This document shows, piece after piece, positions 1 to 8,177 of a stretch of 61,841 nucleotides of DNA. The stretch lies in contig CAYRZU010000009.1 in NCBI GenBank assembly GCA_964428895.1, forward strand, positions 1 to 61,841, given 5' to 3'. The stretch's first letter is position 1, and every line of letters begins with the position of its first letter. The notes beneath the pieces were generated by a model. That model searched no databases. It was not told the origin of the DNA and saw only the letters and a list, made by a program, of their open reading frames with translations. A program made the position numbers and the translations under genes. The stretch is from HyVt-337 sp964428895. GTDB lineage: Bacteria; Planctomycetota; Phycisphaerae; SM23-33.

Positions 1-676
1 GCACCAGCAGCACCTCGTGCGGGGCGCCGGGGATCTTCTTGGCGACCACGTCGCGCACCTTGACCAATTCGCGCATCAGGCTTTGCTCGGTATGCATGCG
101 GCCGGCGGTGTCGACGATCAGCACGTCGGCCTTGCGGGCGATGGCGGCGTCGCAGGCATCGAAGGTGACCGCGGCGGGATCCGAGCCGCTGCCGGAGATG
201 ATGTCCACGCCGATCCGGTCGGCCCAGACGTTCAGTTGCTCAACGGCTGCGGCGCGATAGGTGTCGGCCGCAGCCAGACACACCTTCAGGCCGTCCGCCT
301 TGAACCGATAGGCGAGCTTGGCCACGCTGGTGGTCTTGCCGGTCCCGTTGATGCCCGCCACCAACACCACCGACGGCGGCGAATCGGCCAGGTGCATCGA
401 CCGGTCGGACTCGGGCCAATATTTGACCAGTTCGGCCTTGAGGAACTCAATAACGTCCTCGCCTTTGGACAGGCGTTTTTCCTTCAAGGCGGTCTGCAGA
501 TCCTCGCAGACCCGCATGGTCGCGCCCACGCCGAAGTCAGCTTGGATTAACACCGCCTCCAGGTCATCCAGCAGCGCCGCATCGAGCTCTCGCCCAACCA
601 ACAAGCTCCGGAGCGACTGGACAAACTTCTCCCGCGTCCGCGACAACCCCGACAGTAGTTTCTTCAATATCGCCAT
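1..676 (-). CDS. ftsY: Signal recognition particle receptor FtsY (3' end cut by window edge)
   Basis: GTPase that receives SRP-bound ribosomes at the membrane for co-translational insertion. The visible 225 residues start MAILKKLLSGLSRTREKFVQ and contain the four-helix N domain followed by the start of the G domain: P-loop GINGTGKTT, then DTYRAAAVEQL and the G3 motif DTAGR. The C-terminal third lies beyond base 1. The long acidic A domain seen in E. coli FtsY is absent, giving a compact form. It is the last visible gene of ribH-nusB-GxxExxY-ftsY on the minus strand. The inverted repeat of the GxxExxY cassette begins about 30 bases upstream of its start, so that insertion has probably replaced its native leader. 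No strong ribosome binding site is visible. Confidence 0.93.
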   Translation of the reverse strand, partial: MAILKKLLSGLSRTREKFVQSLRSLLVGRELDAALLDDLEAVLIQADFGVGATMRVCEDLQTALKEKRLSKGEDVIEFLKAELVKYWPESDRSMHLADSPPSVVLVAGINGTGKTTSVAKLAYRFKADGLKVCLAAADTYRAAAVEQLNVWADRIGVDIISGSGSDPAAVTFDACDAAIARKADVLIVDTAGRMHTEQSLMRELVKVRDVVAKKIPGAPHEVLLV

Positions 677-707
677 GGCGGCTCACTCACCACAGAAAGT
701 AAACAGG

Positions 708-730
708 GATGAACACAGATGAACACAGAT
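708..730 (+). repeat. Left inverted repeat of GxxExxY cassette
   Basis: Two perfect copies of GATGAACACA followed by GAT, read on the plus strand. The same sequence with two substitutions is found on the minus strand at 1162-1184. The 10-bp period is about one helical turn. Confidence 0.85.
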
Positions 731-765
731 ACCTTTGCAGTTCAACAGGAAGCCGAGAATAGGCA

Positions 766-1173
766 TCAGGGCAAGTTCTTCAACCTTTCTCCGAGAACGA
801 ATCGTCGAATCATCAGCTTGGGTCGGCCGAAGTTCAGCAGCAATCCCACCGGAAGCTGAGTCGCCTTGAGATAGTTCAAGACCTGTGCGGCATGGACGTC
901 GTGGTGGCCCAAGGTTGCCTTGACTTCCACCAACACGGCGTTCTCGACGATGAGGTCCGCGACATAGTCGCCAACCGTCTGATCGCGATAGATCACACGG
1001 GCCGGCGTCTGCTGGGCTGCCGACAATCCATGCTCAGCCAATCCGACCGCCAAAGCGTTCTCGTAGACCTTCTCAAGAAACCCACACCCCAAGGTGTTAC
1101 TGACTTCATAGGCAACCGCAATAATCCGCTCGGTGAAATCCTTGTAGTTACTCTCTTCCCTATCCGTGTTCAT
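766..1173 (-). CDS. GxxExxY family protein (PD-(D/E)XK-like fold)
   Basis: Small 135-residue protein of the GxxExxY family. The signature GCGFLEKVYENAL sits near residue 30, followed by the nuclease-like core: DYVADLIVENAVLVEVKA (D...E-x-K) and a QVLNYL helix. The family is widespread in environmental bacteria, its biological role is unknown, and it is related to PD-(D/E)XK nucleases. The ATG lies inside the right inverted repeat, so the first residues (MNTD) are encoded by repeat sequence, and the gene overlaps the nusB end by 14 bases in another frame. It sits between nusB and ftsY, which are otherwise commonly operonic housekeeping genes. This supports acquisition as a cassette. Confidence 0.85.
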   Translation of the reverse strand: MNTDREESNYKDFTERIIAVAYEVSNTLGCGFLEKVYENALAVGLAEHGLSAAQQTPARVIYRDQTVGDYVADLIVENAVLVEVKATLGHHDVHAAQVLNYLKATQLPVGLLLNFGRPKLMIRRFVLGERLKNLP

Positions 1174-1615
1174 CTGCGTTCATCTCTGTTTCATCCTCTG
1201 TATCTCCGCTGCCCCTGCTAATGTCCTTGGCGACGGCGTCGAGGACGCCGTTGACGAAACGGGGGCTGTCGGCGGTGGAGAACTCTTGGGCGAGCTTGAT
1301 CGCTTCGGTGATGATCACGCCGGGCGAGGCGGCGCCTTGGCGGAGTTCGTGGACGCCCATGCGGAGGATGTTGCGGTCGACCAAGGCCAACCTCGCCAAG
1401 TGCCAGTGGCGGGCGTGCTGGGCGAGAATGGCGTCACACTGGTCTTGCTCGGCCAGGACGGCGTCGAGGAAATCCTTGGCCAGGCGAACGGTGTGGGCGT
1501 CGTCGCGGCTGTTGCCCAGAAAATCGGCGACCAGATCCCGGACCTTGGCGCCCTGGACGTCAAGACAACACAGCCCCTGGAGAACCAGGCGTCTTGCGCG
1601 GTGAATACGACTCAC
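1160..1615 (-). CDS. nusB: Transcription antitermination factor NusB
   Basis: All-helical RNA-binding protein that works with NusE/S10 in rRNA antitermination. The family N-terminus (RRLVLQGLCCLDVQG) and the C-terminal signature RFVNGVLDAVAKD are both present, in 151 residues against about 140 usual. The start is GTG at 1615; the GTG-ATG spacing gives no better alternative. It follows ribH by 18 bases, the classic ribH-nusB pair. The last residues (about ETEMNADEHG) are encoded by the inverted repeat of the neighbouring cassette, and the TAG stop lies at its edge. The native tail was therefore probably replaced by repeat-derived sequence; the folded core looks intact. Confidence 0.92.
   Translation of the reverse strand: MSRIHRARRLVLQGLCCLDVQGAKVRDLVADFLGNSRDDAHTVRLAKDFLDAVLAEQDQCDAILAQHARHWHLARLALVDRNILRMGVHELRQGAASPGVIITEAIKLAQEFSTADSPRFVNGVLDAVAKDISRGSGDTEDETEMNADEHG
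1162..1184 (-). repeat. Right inverted repeat of GxxExxY cassette
   Basis: Minus-strand copy of the left repeat with two substitutions. It carries the start codon of the GxxExxY gene (1171-1173) and part of the nusB stop codon (1160-1162). Confidence 0.85.
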
Positions 1616-1633
1616 GGTTGGGGGTGCAGCGAT

Positions 1634-2107
1634 TTAGGCGCCGGGCAACTGCGCCAGAAGGTTGACCATTTCGACGGCGGCGGTGGCGGCGTCGGCGCCC
1701 TTGTTGCCGGCTTTGGCGCCCGCCCGCTCGACAGCCTGCTCGATGGTATCGCAGGTGAGCACACCGAAGATGCACGGCACGCCGGACTCCATCCCGGCCA
1801 GCGCCACCCCCTTGGTCACTTCTGAGGCGACGTATTGGTAGTGGTCCGTGCCGCCGCGAATGACCGCACCCAGGCAGACGACCGCCGCATAGGCCCCGCT
1901 ATCGGCCAGTCGCCTGGCCAGGAGGGGGATCTCGAAACTCCCCGGAGACCAGACAACGTCGATATCGTCGGCCGCCACGCCGTGACGCTGTAACGCGTCG
2001 GTGGCGCCGCCCAAGAGCTTGCTGGTGACGAACTCATTGAACCGGCTGACCAGCAGCGCGAACTTCGCGCCGGCCGGAGCGACCAGTTTGCCTTCGTATG
2101 TCTTCAT
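1634..2107 (-). CDS. ribH: 6,7-dimethyl-8-ribityllumazine synthase
   Basis: Penultimate riboflavin enzyme: condenses the ribityl-aminouracil with dihydroxybutanone phosphate. 157 residues from MKTYEGKLVAP, with family motifs VSRFNEFVTSKLL, WSPGSFEIPLLA, CLGAVIRGGTDHYQYV (catalytic His in the TDHYQ stretch), FGVLT and a C-terminal AGNKGADAA. The start at 2107 is chosen because AAGGA lies 8 bases upstream; an in-frame start 11 codons earlier adds a non-conserved extension. First gene of the ribH-nusB-ftsY transcript, behind the promoter-like element at 2166-2195. Confidence 0.95.
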   Translation of the reverse strand: MKTYEGKLVAPAGAKFALLVSRFNEFVTSKLLGGATDALQRHGVAADDIDVVWSPGSFEIPLLARRLADSGAYAAVVCLGAVIRGGTDHYQYVASEVTKGVALAGMESGVPCIFGVLTCDTIEQAVERAGAKAGNKGADAATAAVEMVNLLAQLPGA

Positions 2108-2165
2108 GGTGGGTTTCCTTGGCGCCGGTTCGCGGGACATCGGAACGCACGCGCGGTGTGGCGTC

Positions 2166-2195
2166 AGTATACGTCACGCATCGGGGAACTGGCAA
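2166..2195 (-). promoter_or_regulatory. Sigma-70-type promoter candidate for ribH operon
   Basis: On the minus strand: TTGCCA (2190-2195), an 18-base spacer and TATACT (2166-2171). Predicted transcript start is near 2159, giving a leader of about 50 bases before ribH. Confidence 0.5.
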
Positions 2196-2209
2196 GGTCT
2201 GCGGAGCCT

Positions 2210-2998
2210 TTAGCGGTTGGCCAGGCACATCACGTAGAACGCGGTCTGGGCGATCAGGTTCGTCGCAAGCAAACGGCGCCGCGTCAGACGTTTGCCGCCG
2301 CGCGATAGCGCCAGGCCGGCCGCCGTCGCCGCCACGATGGTCACCACCGCAATCCATGCCTGCGCCGGCGAGCGATAATCGAAGTACCACACCGTCAGCG
2401 TCAGTAGGCCCGCCAGCACCAGGGCCGTCCGTAGCGGGCCGCACCCGGTCGCGAAGGCCGACGCCACCGGCTTGGTCGTAAACGTCCGACGGCAGAACAG
2501 GCACGTGGCCATCATGGCCCAGCCCCCCCATGCCGGCGCCAACAACAGCGGGCGAAAGACCGCCTGCGGGCGCGTCCACTTCAGCCAGTGGGGATATCCC
2601 TCCATCGGCCAGTCCGGCCGCAAGCCCTGCAGGCCCAGTAGCAGTAACGTCCACACCGCCACAATCACGGCCACCCCCAAGGGCCAGTCCTCGTCGCCGC
2701 ACACCAGTTGACCGGTGGCGCGTGTCGCCCTCCGGAACAGCCACAGGAACGTCAGCACCACCACCGCCGCTGCCGGCGCCAACGGTAGGCCGGTGTAATC
2801 ACCCACCGCCACCCAGACGCCCGCCCACAGCCACGCCTGCACCAGCCCCCACAACGCCGACAGCACCAACACCTGCCACCACGCCCCCTCAAACCGCTGC
2901 GGCGCTTCGCGGCGAACGCGCGCGTCGGAGGAGACCAGCATCAGGTAGCCCGGCCGATTGGCCAGCCATTCGGTTGCACGCCACAGCGCCGCCTTCAT
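2210..2998 (-). CDS. Polytopic membrane protein of unknown function
   Basis: 262-residue integral membrane protein, not recognised as a named family. After a cytosolic N-terminus (MKAALWRATEWLANRPGYLM) about six hydrophobic segments follow: WQVLVLSALWGLVQAWLWA, an APAAAVVVLTFLWLF helix, GVAVIVAVWTLLLLGL, WGGWAMMATCLFC, LRTALVLAGLLTLTVWYF and WIAVVTIVAATAAGLAL. The start at 2998 has AAGGA upstream; the 40 codons before it lie in the gap to the next gene and are atypical. It closes a run of four minus-strand genes (8162 to 2210) of secreted and membrane proteins and may be made with the TPR-like proteins upstream. Confidence 0.75.
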   Translation of the reverse strand: MKAALWRATEWLANRPGYLMLVSSDARVRREAPQRFEGAWWQVLVLSALWGLVQAWLWAGVWVAVGDYTGLPLAPAAAVVVLTFLWLFRRATRATGQLVCGDEDWPLGVAVIVAVWTLLLLGLQGLRPDWPMEGYPHWLKWTRPQAVFRPLLLAPAWGGWAMMATCLFCRRTFTTKPVASAFATGCGPLRTALVLAGLLTLTVWYFDYRSPAQAWIAVVTIVAATAAGLALSRGGKRLTRRRLLATNLIAQTAFYVMCLANR

Positions 2999-3056
2999 CC
3001 GCTTTGAGTTCCTTTCGTCGTCGCTGGTCGGGTCGCCGCCGGCGGCCACGCGCCGT

Positions 3057-4067
3057 TCACGGGCCGCCGGATGAGCCCAACTCGGCCTCGATCTCGGCGA
3101 CGGCGTCACGGGCCTCATCCGCCGCTTCGGACTCCGGATGGTCCGAGACCACGGCCCGGTAATAGCCCAACGCCTTTTCCAGCATGCCCCCTGTATGGTA
3201 CATCTTCGCCCGTTTCAAGGCTTGGTCGGCCTTGCGGTCGCCACGGGCGGCGTTGATTCTGGCCATCAGGGCCTCATCAGCCTGCAGGGCCGCCAGTTCG
3301 CTCTTGACGCCCTCGCCGGTCGGCGTAGCCGAGAACCGCTCGACGATCGATTCCATCACCCCCACCACCTCGACCTGCTCATCGACCGGCAAGGCGCGAA
3401 TCGCATCGACTCGGGCGACCTCGAGCGGAGCCTCATCGGTGGGCGCATCGGCCGCGGTCTGCTTCTGATGATTGGCGATGATGGTGTCGATCTTCCGGGC
3501 CAGGCCCATCGCAGCCTGGTCGGCCAGGTACATCTGAACGTTCTCGTCCTCGGAAGCGGCCGACAGCGCGTCGGCGGCCTGATCGGCCGACGGCAGACCC
3601 TTGAACACCCGCGCAACCTGGCGATAGCCGACCAGGCACGTTCCGTAGTCCTGGTCGAGGTAGGCCCGATTGGCCTCACTGAGCATGGCCTGCCCTTGGG
3701 TCTCCAGGGCCTGGTAGAGTTCCCGCAAGGGGGGCAGGTCGGCGGCCTTGTCCGTAACGTTTCGGCGGGCCTCGTCCAGTCGTTTCCGTGCGGGCAGCCA
3801 CTCCTGGGCCTCGAGGTGGGCGCGGGCTTTGGCAATGAGCTCGGCGAATCGCTTCTGTCGGCGCTCGCGCTCGGCCTCGGCGTCGGCGGCGGGGTCGTCG
3901 GAGATCACCCCCATGCCCACCTTGGATCCCCCCGGCGTGCTCGTGCCGACCGATACCTGCGCCCGCGCCGAGATCGGCCAGACGCACCCCACCACCATGA
4001 CAGTCGCAAGCGCCCAACCCCCAAGCGTCGCGTTAGTCCGGTCGGCTGTTCTGGTTCGCATCGTCAT
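3057..4067 (-). CDS. Secreted TPR-like helical repeat protein
   Basis: 336 residues with an N-terminal signal peptide (hydrophobic WALATVMVVGCVWPISARA, cleavage likely after ARA) and an all-helical body rich in Ala, Glu and Arg. A TPR-like pair is seen near residues 75-150 (ARAHLEAQEWLPARKRLDEA, ANRAYLDQDYGTCLVGYRQV). A clear C-terminal TPR (KRAKMYHTGGMLEKALGYYR, then SDHPESEAADEA) matches the family that tracks repeated cell-envelope tasks. GGAGG is 7 bases before the ATG. It starts 24 bases after the next upstream gene ends, so the two are co-transcribed. Function unknown; probably a periplasmic scaffold. Confidence 0.75.
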   Translation of the reverse strand: MTMRTRTADRTNATLGGWALATVMVVGCVWPISARAQVSVGTSTPGGSKVGMGVISDDPAADAEAERERRQKRFAELIAKARAHLEAQEWLPARKRLDEARRNVTDKAADLPPLRELYQALETQGQAMLSEANRAYLDQDYGTCLVGYRQVARVFKGLPSADQAADALSAASEDENVQMYLADQAAMGLARKIDTIIANHQKQTAADAPTDEAPLEVARVDAIRALPVDEQVEVVGVMESIVERFSATPTGEGVKSELAALQADEALMARINAARGDRKADQALKRAKMYHTGGMLEKALGYYRAVVSDHPESEAADEARDAVAEIEAELGSSGGP

Positions 4068-4091
4068 GCCCGGTCCTCCAACCGGGGAAGC

Positions 4092-6698
4092 TCACGGGCC
4101 GTCGGTGTCGGTTTCGTCCGCCGGCTGAGAGGCCGGAGACTCACCATCCTCGGCCGCTTCCAGCACCAGTGTATCACTTTCGGTCTCGCTGTCCGAGATC
4201 GCTTCGGCGTCCTCTTTTGCTTCGGCCGGGGTGGGCGGCTCGTCCCCATCGTCGGGATCGGGCTGGTCCGGTCCGTCGGCGTCATCGGCGGGGGCGGGAG
4301 GTCCGACCATCTCGCCCGGCTCGTCCGGCTCGTCAGCCGGCGCCGTGGTGGAGGGCGTCTCGTCCGGCTGGGTCTCCGGCCGGCTGGCGAGTCGCTCGGC
4401 CAACGCCTCGGCCACTTGGGCCACCAGCGGATCCGCGTCGGCAGCCAGCAAGGCCAGTCGGGCGTCGTCCGGCGCCTGTGTCGACAGGCCAATCAGCTCG
4501 GCCTCCCGCAGCCGCACCAGCGCCGACGGATCATCGGTCACCGTTCGGGCCAGCAGCAAGCGATCTACCGGCGCCGCCCACTGTGCCGCGGTGAGCATTT
4601 CGGCCCGAACCACCGGGGAGGCGTCGGCCAACGCATGTTCAGCCGCCGCCAACAGATCATCGTGCATCTGCTCTTGCGGGATCCCCTCCGGGAGTTGAGC
4701 CCCGCCGTCGGCAACACGCGCCAGCAAGCCCAGTAGCATGCCCACCTGCCGAGCCGTTCGCATACGCACGGCCAAGTCGTCGCCCGTCAGGTCGGCGGTT
4801 AACTGGGCCATGAATTCCCCGCAGGCGTCGGAGGATCCTTCAGCCGCCCTCAGCAGATTGCCCCGAACAATCGCCGCCTCTTGAACGACCACCGACGGCA
4901 AGGCGCTGGTCAACTCGTCCCCCTTCCGAACGGGGTCCAGCTTCCCGGAGATCGTCAGCGTCAGATCCTGCTCCGGCCGTTGCGCCAGGTATTGCCCCAA
5001 CGCACCCACGTCAATCCGAAGCGTTCCGGTCAGTTCCTCGTTCGGCTTGAGGTACCGCGGCCCGTTCCAGACCAGCATCGGCAGCGCCTCGAAGGCCTCG
5101 GCCGGCCCTTCGGCGATCCGCACACTTACCGCCATTACCGGCGAGCACAAGCCAAACGGCCCGAGCGGGATTTCCACCGGGCCCGTGTTGGTCAGCACCG
5201 CCGAAACGACAATCGGCTCCCCCGGCATGACCGTAGCCGATTCGGTTCCCAGAGAGACCGTAATGAACCGTTCCGGCTGGAGCGCCATCTGATAGGTCAG
5301 CGTCCCAAAGGTCGTCATCATGTCGAGAATCTGCTTCGACCCGGCCGCCGGTTCGATCGGCACCCGGTTCTGCCTGGCCAGCCCGCGTAGAAGTCGAAAG
5401 GCCGGCCCGCTTCGACTGCCGACAATGCCTTGGGCGATCGCCGCGGCGCCGACGTCCGCCTGGCCATTCTCAAAGGCGTGCCTGGCCAGGAAGTAGGCGG
5501 CGTAGGCGTCTTCGGCGGCGACGGCCTCGAGGCGGCGCAGTCCATTGTCCGCAGCGTCATTGACCAGTTCGGCCGCCCCCACCAATCGCTGCAACAGGGG
5601 GCTGTCTGCGCCTTCCGGGCCGGCCAGTTCCACCACCCGGCGCGCGTGCTTGAGGGCCCGGTTCCGGTCCGGCTGCGTGGTCAGGTAGAACATCGCCATG
5701 TCGATGTTGTACTGAAGCGCATCATCGCCCGGCGGCTCGACCTCATAGGTCAACTCGATCTGCCGGACCAGTCGGCGCGCATCGTTGGGACGCTCCAGAT
5801 TCTGGTAGGCCTCCACCAGCAGCACCCGCAGGTCCAGGCTTTGACCGAAGCGTTCCAGGATGGGTTCGATGGTCTTCACGGCCTTTTCGTTCTGGCCGGC
5901 ATCGAGCATGGCGTTGGTGTATTGGACCAACCAGGTGTGCGGAAACGCCTCGGCCCCCAGATCGCGCATGCCAACGTAGTAGGCGTAATCGAACACCTCC
6001 ATCGCCTTGCCCCACAGACCGGTAGCGCCCAGAAGGACGGCCAGGTCGCGTGCGTTGTCGACGTCCAACGGGCGTGTTCGGAGGATTCGCAGCAACATAT
6101 TGCAGCGGTCGACCGGGCTGATCGGCCCGTCTTGGACCGTCAGCCAACCAGCCAAAGCGTCGGGGTGGTACGGATCGTAGGTCAGGGCGCCGATGAAGAA
6201 CTCACCGGCCTTGTCGGTGTGCCCTTTGCCCAAGAGCACCGTAGCGTATTGCACCATGGCCTCGGCGCGGACCGGAGCGGGAATGGTCTCATCCCGAACC
6301 AAGCCGTCGAAGAAGGCCTGCCGCTGATCGGCAGTCTGAAGAGACACGGTCTTATTGAACAACCACTGACGCCACAATGCCTGATCGCGTTCCACCTGCT
6401 TGAGGCAGACCGCCAAGGCGTCGGCCGCCCGGGCGTGATCTTCCTGGCCCTGCCAAACGTCCGCCAGGACCCGACGCGCCTCGTAGTGATCGGGCGACAA
6501 TCGGGCGGCCATCTCCGCCAGAGCGACCAGCCTGGCCGCCCTCGCCGGGGCCTCCGGTGTCATCAGGAGGTCCTGCGCCGAATGCGTCAGACTATCGGCG
6601 GCTGCGGCGCGCTGGGCGTCAGACAGTTCCTCGTCCGGGCCCGCCCATAGCGGCACGGCGATCCCGACGACCCAAACCAGCATCCATGCTCGTCTCAC
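4092..6698 (-). CDS. Large secreted TPR/HEAT-like protein with acidic tail
   Basis: About 868 residues. A signal peptide (RRAWMLVWVVGIAVPLWA) leads into TPR-like repeats over roughly residues 20-450 (AARLSPDHYEARRVLADVWQ, GEFFIGALTYDPYHPDALAG, AVKTIEPILERFGQSLDLRV). An Ig/beta-like middle (about 470-610) and HEAT-like helices (about 690-790, SPVVRAEMLTAAQWA and DPSALVRLREAELIG) follow. The last 80 residues are extremely acidic and Pro-rich, probably disordered. The GTG at 6698 is preferred because AGGGAG lies 7-8 bases upstream; an upstream TTG at 6704 is too close to it. No enzyme motif is visible. Likely an extracytoplasmic scaffold, first of the 4092/3057/2210 group. Confidence 0.75.
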   Translation of the reverse strand: MRRAWMLVWVVGIAVPLWAGPDEELSDAQRAAAADSLTHSAQDLLMTPEAPARAARLVALAEMAARLSPDHYEARRVLADVWQGQEDHARAADALAVCLKQVERDQALWRQWLFNKTVSLQTADQRQAFFDGLVRDETIPAPVRAEAMVQYATVLLGKGHTDKAGEFFIGALTYDPYHPDALAGWLTVQDGPISPVDRCNMLLRILRTRPLDVDNARDLAVLLGATGLWGKAMEVFDYAYYVGMRDLGAEAFPHTWLVQYTNAMLDAGQNEKAVKTIEPILERFGQSLDLRVLLVEAYQNLERPNDARRLVRQIELTYEVEPPGDDALQYNIDMAMFYLTTQPDRNRALKHARRVVELAGPEGADSPLLQRLVGAAELVNDAADNGLRRLEAVAAEDAYAAYFLARHAFENGQADVGAAAIAQGIVGSRSGPAFRLLRGLARQNRVPIEPAAGSKQILDMMTTFGTLTYQMALQPERFITVSLGTESATVMPGEPIVVSAVLTNTGPVEIPLGPFGLCSPVMAVSVRIAEGPAEAFEALPMLVWNGPRYLKPNEELTGTLRIDVGALGQYLAQRPEQDLTLTISGKLDPVRKGDELTSALPSVVVQEAAIVRGNLLRAAEGSSDACGEFMAQLTADLTGDDLAVRMRTARQVGMLLGLLARVADGGAQLPEGIPQEQMHDDLLAAAEHALADASPVVRAEMLTAAQWAAPVDRLLLARTVTDDPSALVRLREAELIGLSTQAPDDARLALLAADADPLVAQVAEALAERLASRPETQPDETPSTTAPADEPDEPGEMVGPPAPADDADGPDQPDPDDGDEPPTPAEAKEDAEAISDSETESDTLVLEAAEDGESPASQPADETDTDGP

Positions 6699-6746
6699 GG
6701 TCAATCTCCCTAGGCCAACGTTCCGCCCCGCGCGTTGGCACGGCGC

Positions 6747-8162
6747 TTACGGGCCAAAGGCGCCCGGAGCCTGCTGCGGAACCGCCTGGACCGTTACTGC
6801 CAGGTTCTCGCCACCGCGACTGATCGAAAGCTCCATGGGCTTGCCCTGCTTGACAGATCGGTTCACCAGTTCCGAGAACGAATCCACGGTGGTGACCTTC
6901 TCGCCGTTCACGGCGCGAATCGTGTCGTGCATCTCCACACCGGCGGCCCCGGCCGGGCCCTTCTCGCTGACTTGCACCACAAACAGGCCGGTCTCCCCGC
7001 CGCTGGGGGTCTTGTCATAATACTTGTCCAGGTCCACTTTCTCACGGACCAGCAGCGCCAGTTCCTGGCTGATGAATTGTCGGGTCTGGCCCGGGCGTTT
7101 GGGCCACGCCTCCAAATCCACCGTCACCGGGAACCCCTTGCCGTCTCGAAGGACGTCCAGATCGATCGTCTTGCCAACACCCATACGGGCGATCTTTCGC
7201 ACGAAGAAACTCGCCAGTTGCTCCGGCGCACCCGTTTCCGGAAGCGCCTCGCCGTTGACGGCCACGATAATATCGCCATCCAGCAGGCCGGCTCGGTCGC
7301 CGTTGCCGTCACGGACCAGCGTGTGGAGCTTGACGCCCGGGCTGGTCATGCGGTTCATTTCCCAGAGGTTCTCGGGAACACCCTCGACTCCCAGCGCGCC
7401 CAGCCACGGCACCTGAGGAGTCTCGGGCGTGGTCGGAATGTCCGCCAACGCATAGGCGAACTCGTCGACCGCCAGGAAGTAGCTCGTCCAGTGCTGCCCA
7501 CGCTGCAGAACGGGCACGGCCTGCCGCTGCATGTACAGCTGCGCGCTGACGAACATCTGCCGACCGACCACGCCGACAACCTTGCCGTCGTTGTTGAAAA
7601 CCGGCGACCCCACGGTGGTCAGGCCGCCACCGACAATGCCGAAGGTCCGTTCCGGAATCGTCGTGTCCGACGACACCAGGCCCGTTCCCACGTAGGGCGC
7701 CATCATCATGATGTCGTCAGCCAACAGACCTACCGAGAAGACCCGGTCGCCCACAGACAGGCCTGCCTGCTTGTCGAACTTCACCGCCTTCCACTCGTAG
7801 GCGTCTTCCACACGCACGAAGCCCACGCTGGCCGTGGGGTTCATCCCCAACAGCGTCGCCTTGAGCTCCTTCCCGCCCGGGACAACTGCACGGAATGGGC
7901 CGAAGAAGTCCAACGGAATGTTCCCGTCCATCCCCATGGCCACCAGGATGCCGCGGCCCTGCTCGTCTACGCCGATGCAAATCCCCAGCGCGCCGGCCGG
8001 ACGATCCCCGATGCCGTTGTTGACGGTCCACCGAATCGACGCCAGCCCATGCTTACCGGTTTCGTAGGCCCGCGCCAATCCGGCGGAAACGTCGTCTTGA
8101 GCCCCGGAGACCGTCGGTATCATCAGCAGTGCGGCCAGGGCGATTGTCCAATGCAGTTTCAT
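6747..8162 (-). CDS. Secreted trypsin-fold PDZ protein lacking the catalytic triad
   Basis: 471 residues: signal peptide (IALAALLMIPTVSGAQ), a DegP/HtrA-like beta-barrel region (about 30-240) and two PDZ domains (about 255-345, with GDGNRAGL-type DRAGLLDGDIIVAVNGE; and 375-460, GPAGAAGVEMHDTIRAVNGE). In active HtrA proteases the nucleophile sits in GNSGGP. Here the equivalent is LTTVGSPVFNNDG at 181-193, so the serine position is Val184. The His and Asp positions also fall in GILVAMGMDG and PTASVGFVRVED. It therefore looks like a pseudoprotease, perhaps a peptide-binding chaperone or adaptor. The start is the ATG at 8162 and the gene is immediately downstream of lgt (15 bases). Confidence 0.85.
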   Translation of the reverse strand: MKLHWTIALAALLMIPTVSGAQDDVSAGLARAYETGKHGLASIRWTVNNGIGDRPAGALGICIGVDEQGRGILVAMGMDGNIPLDFFGPFRAVVPGGKELKATLLGMNPTASVGFVRVEDAYEWKAVKFDKQAGLSVGDRVFSVGLLADDIMMMAPYVGTGLVSSDTTIPERTFGIVGGGLTTVGSPVFNNDGKVVGVVGRQMFVSAQLYMQRQAVPVLQRGQHWTSYFLAVDEFAYALADIPTTPETPQVPWLGALGVEGVPENLWEMNRMTSPGVKLHTLVRDGNGDRAGLLDGDIIVAVNGEALPETGAPEQLASFFVRKIARMGVGKTIDLDVLRDGKGFPVTVDLEAWPKRPGQTRQFISQELALLVREKVDLDKYYDKTPSGGETGLFVVQVSEKGPAGAAGVEMHDTIRAVNGEKVTTVDSFSELVNRSVKQGKPMELSISRGGENLAVTVQAVPQQAPGAFGP

Positions 8163-8177
8163 GATAGATCCTCTTAA

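Larger units (their letters stand above)
708..1184. mobile_element. Putative GxxExxY cassette bounded by inverted tandem-repeat ends
   Basis: A 477-bp unit holding one gene (766-1173) between inverted 23-bp ends at 708-730 (plus) and 1162-1184 (minus). The ends match at 21 of 23 positions. Each end is a 10-bp unit, GATGAACACA, repeated twice plus GAT. Weaker similarity (ACAGA, then AAACAG) continues outward on both sides, so the true ends may be longer. The right end overlaps the nusB 3' end and supplies its last codons. No transposase is present and no target-site duplication is obvious. Treating it as a mobile cassette is inference from the symmetric ends and the insertion inside an otherwise standard ribH-nusB operon. 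Confidence 0.5.

Noticed and set aside
3138..4736. 532-codon plus-strand frame
   Set aside because: Spans two minus-strand genes with good starts; composition is Gly/Arg-rich as expected of an antisense frame.
6735..8177. 480-codon plus-strand frame over the PDZ gene
   Set aside because: Antisense artefact of high GC; the minus strand encodes clear PDZ domains and a signal peptide.
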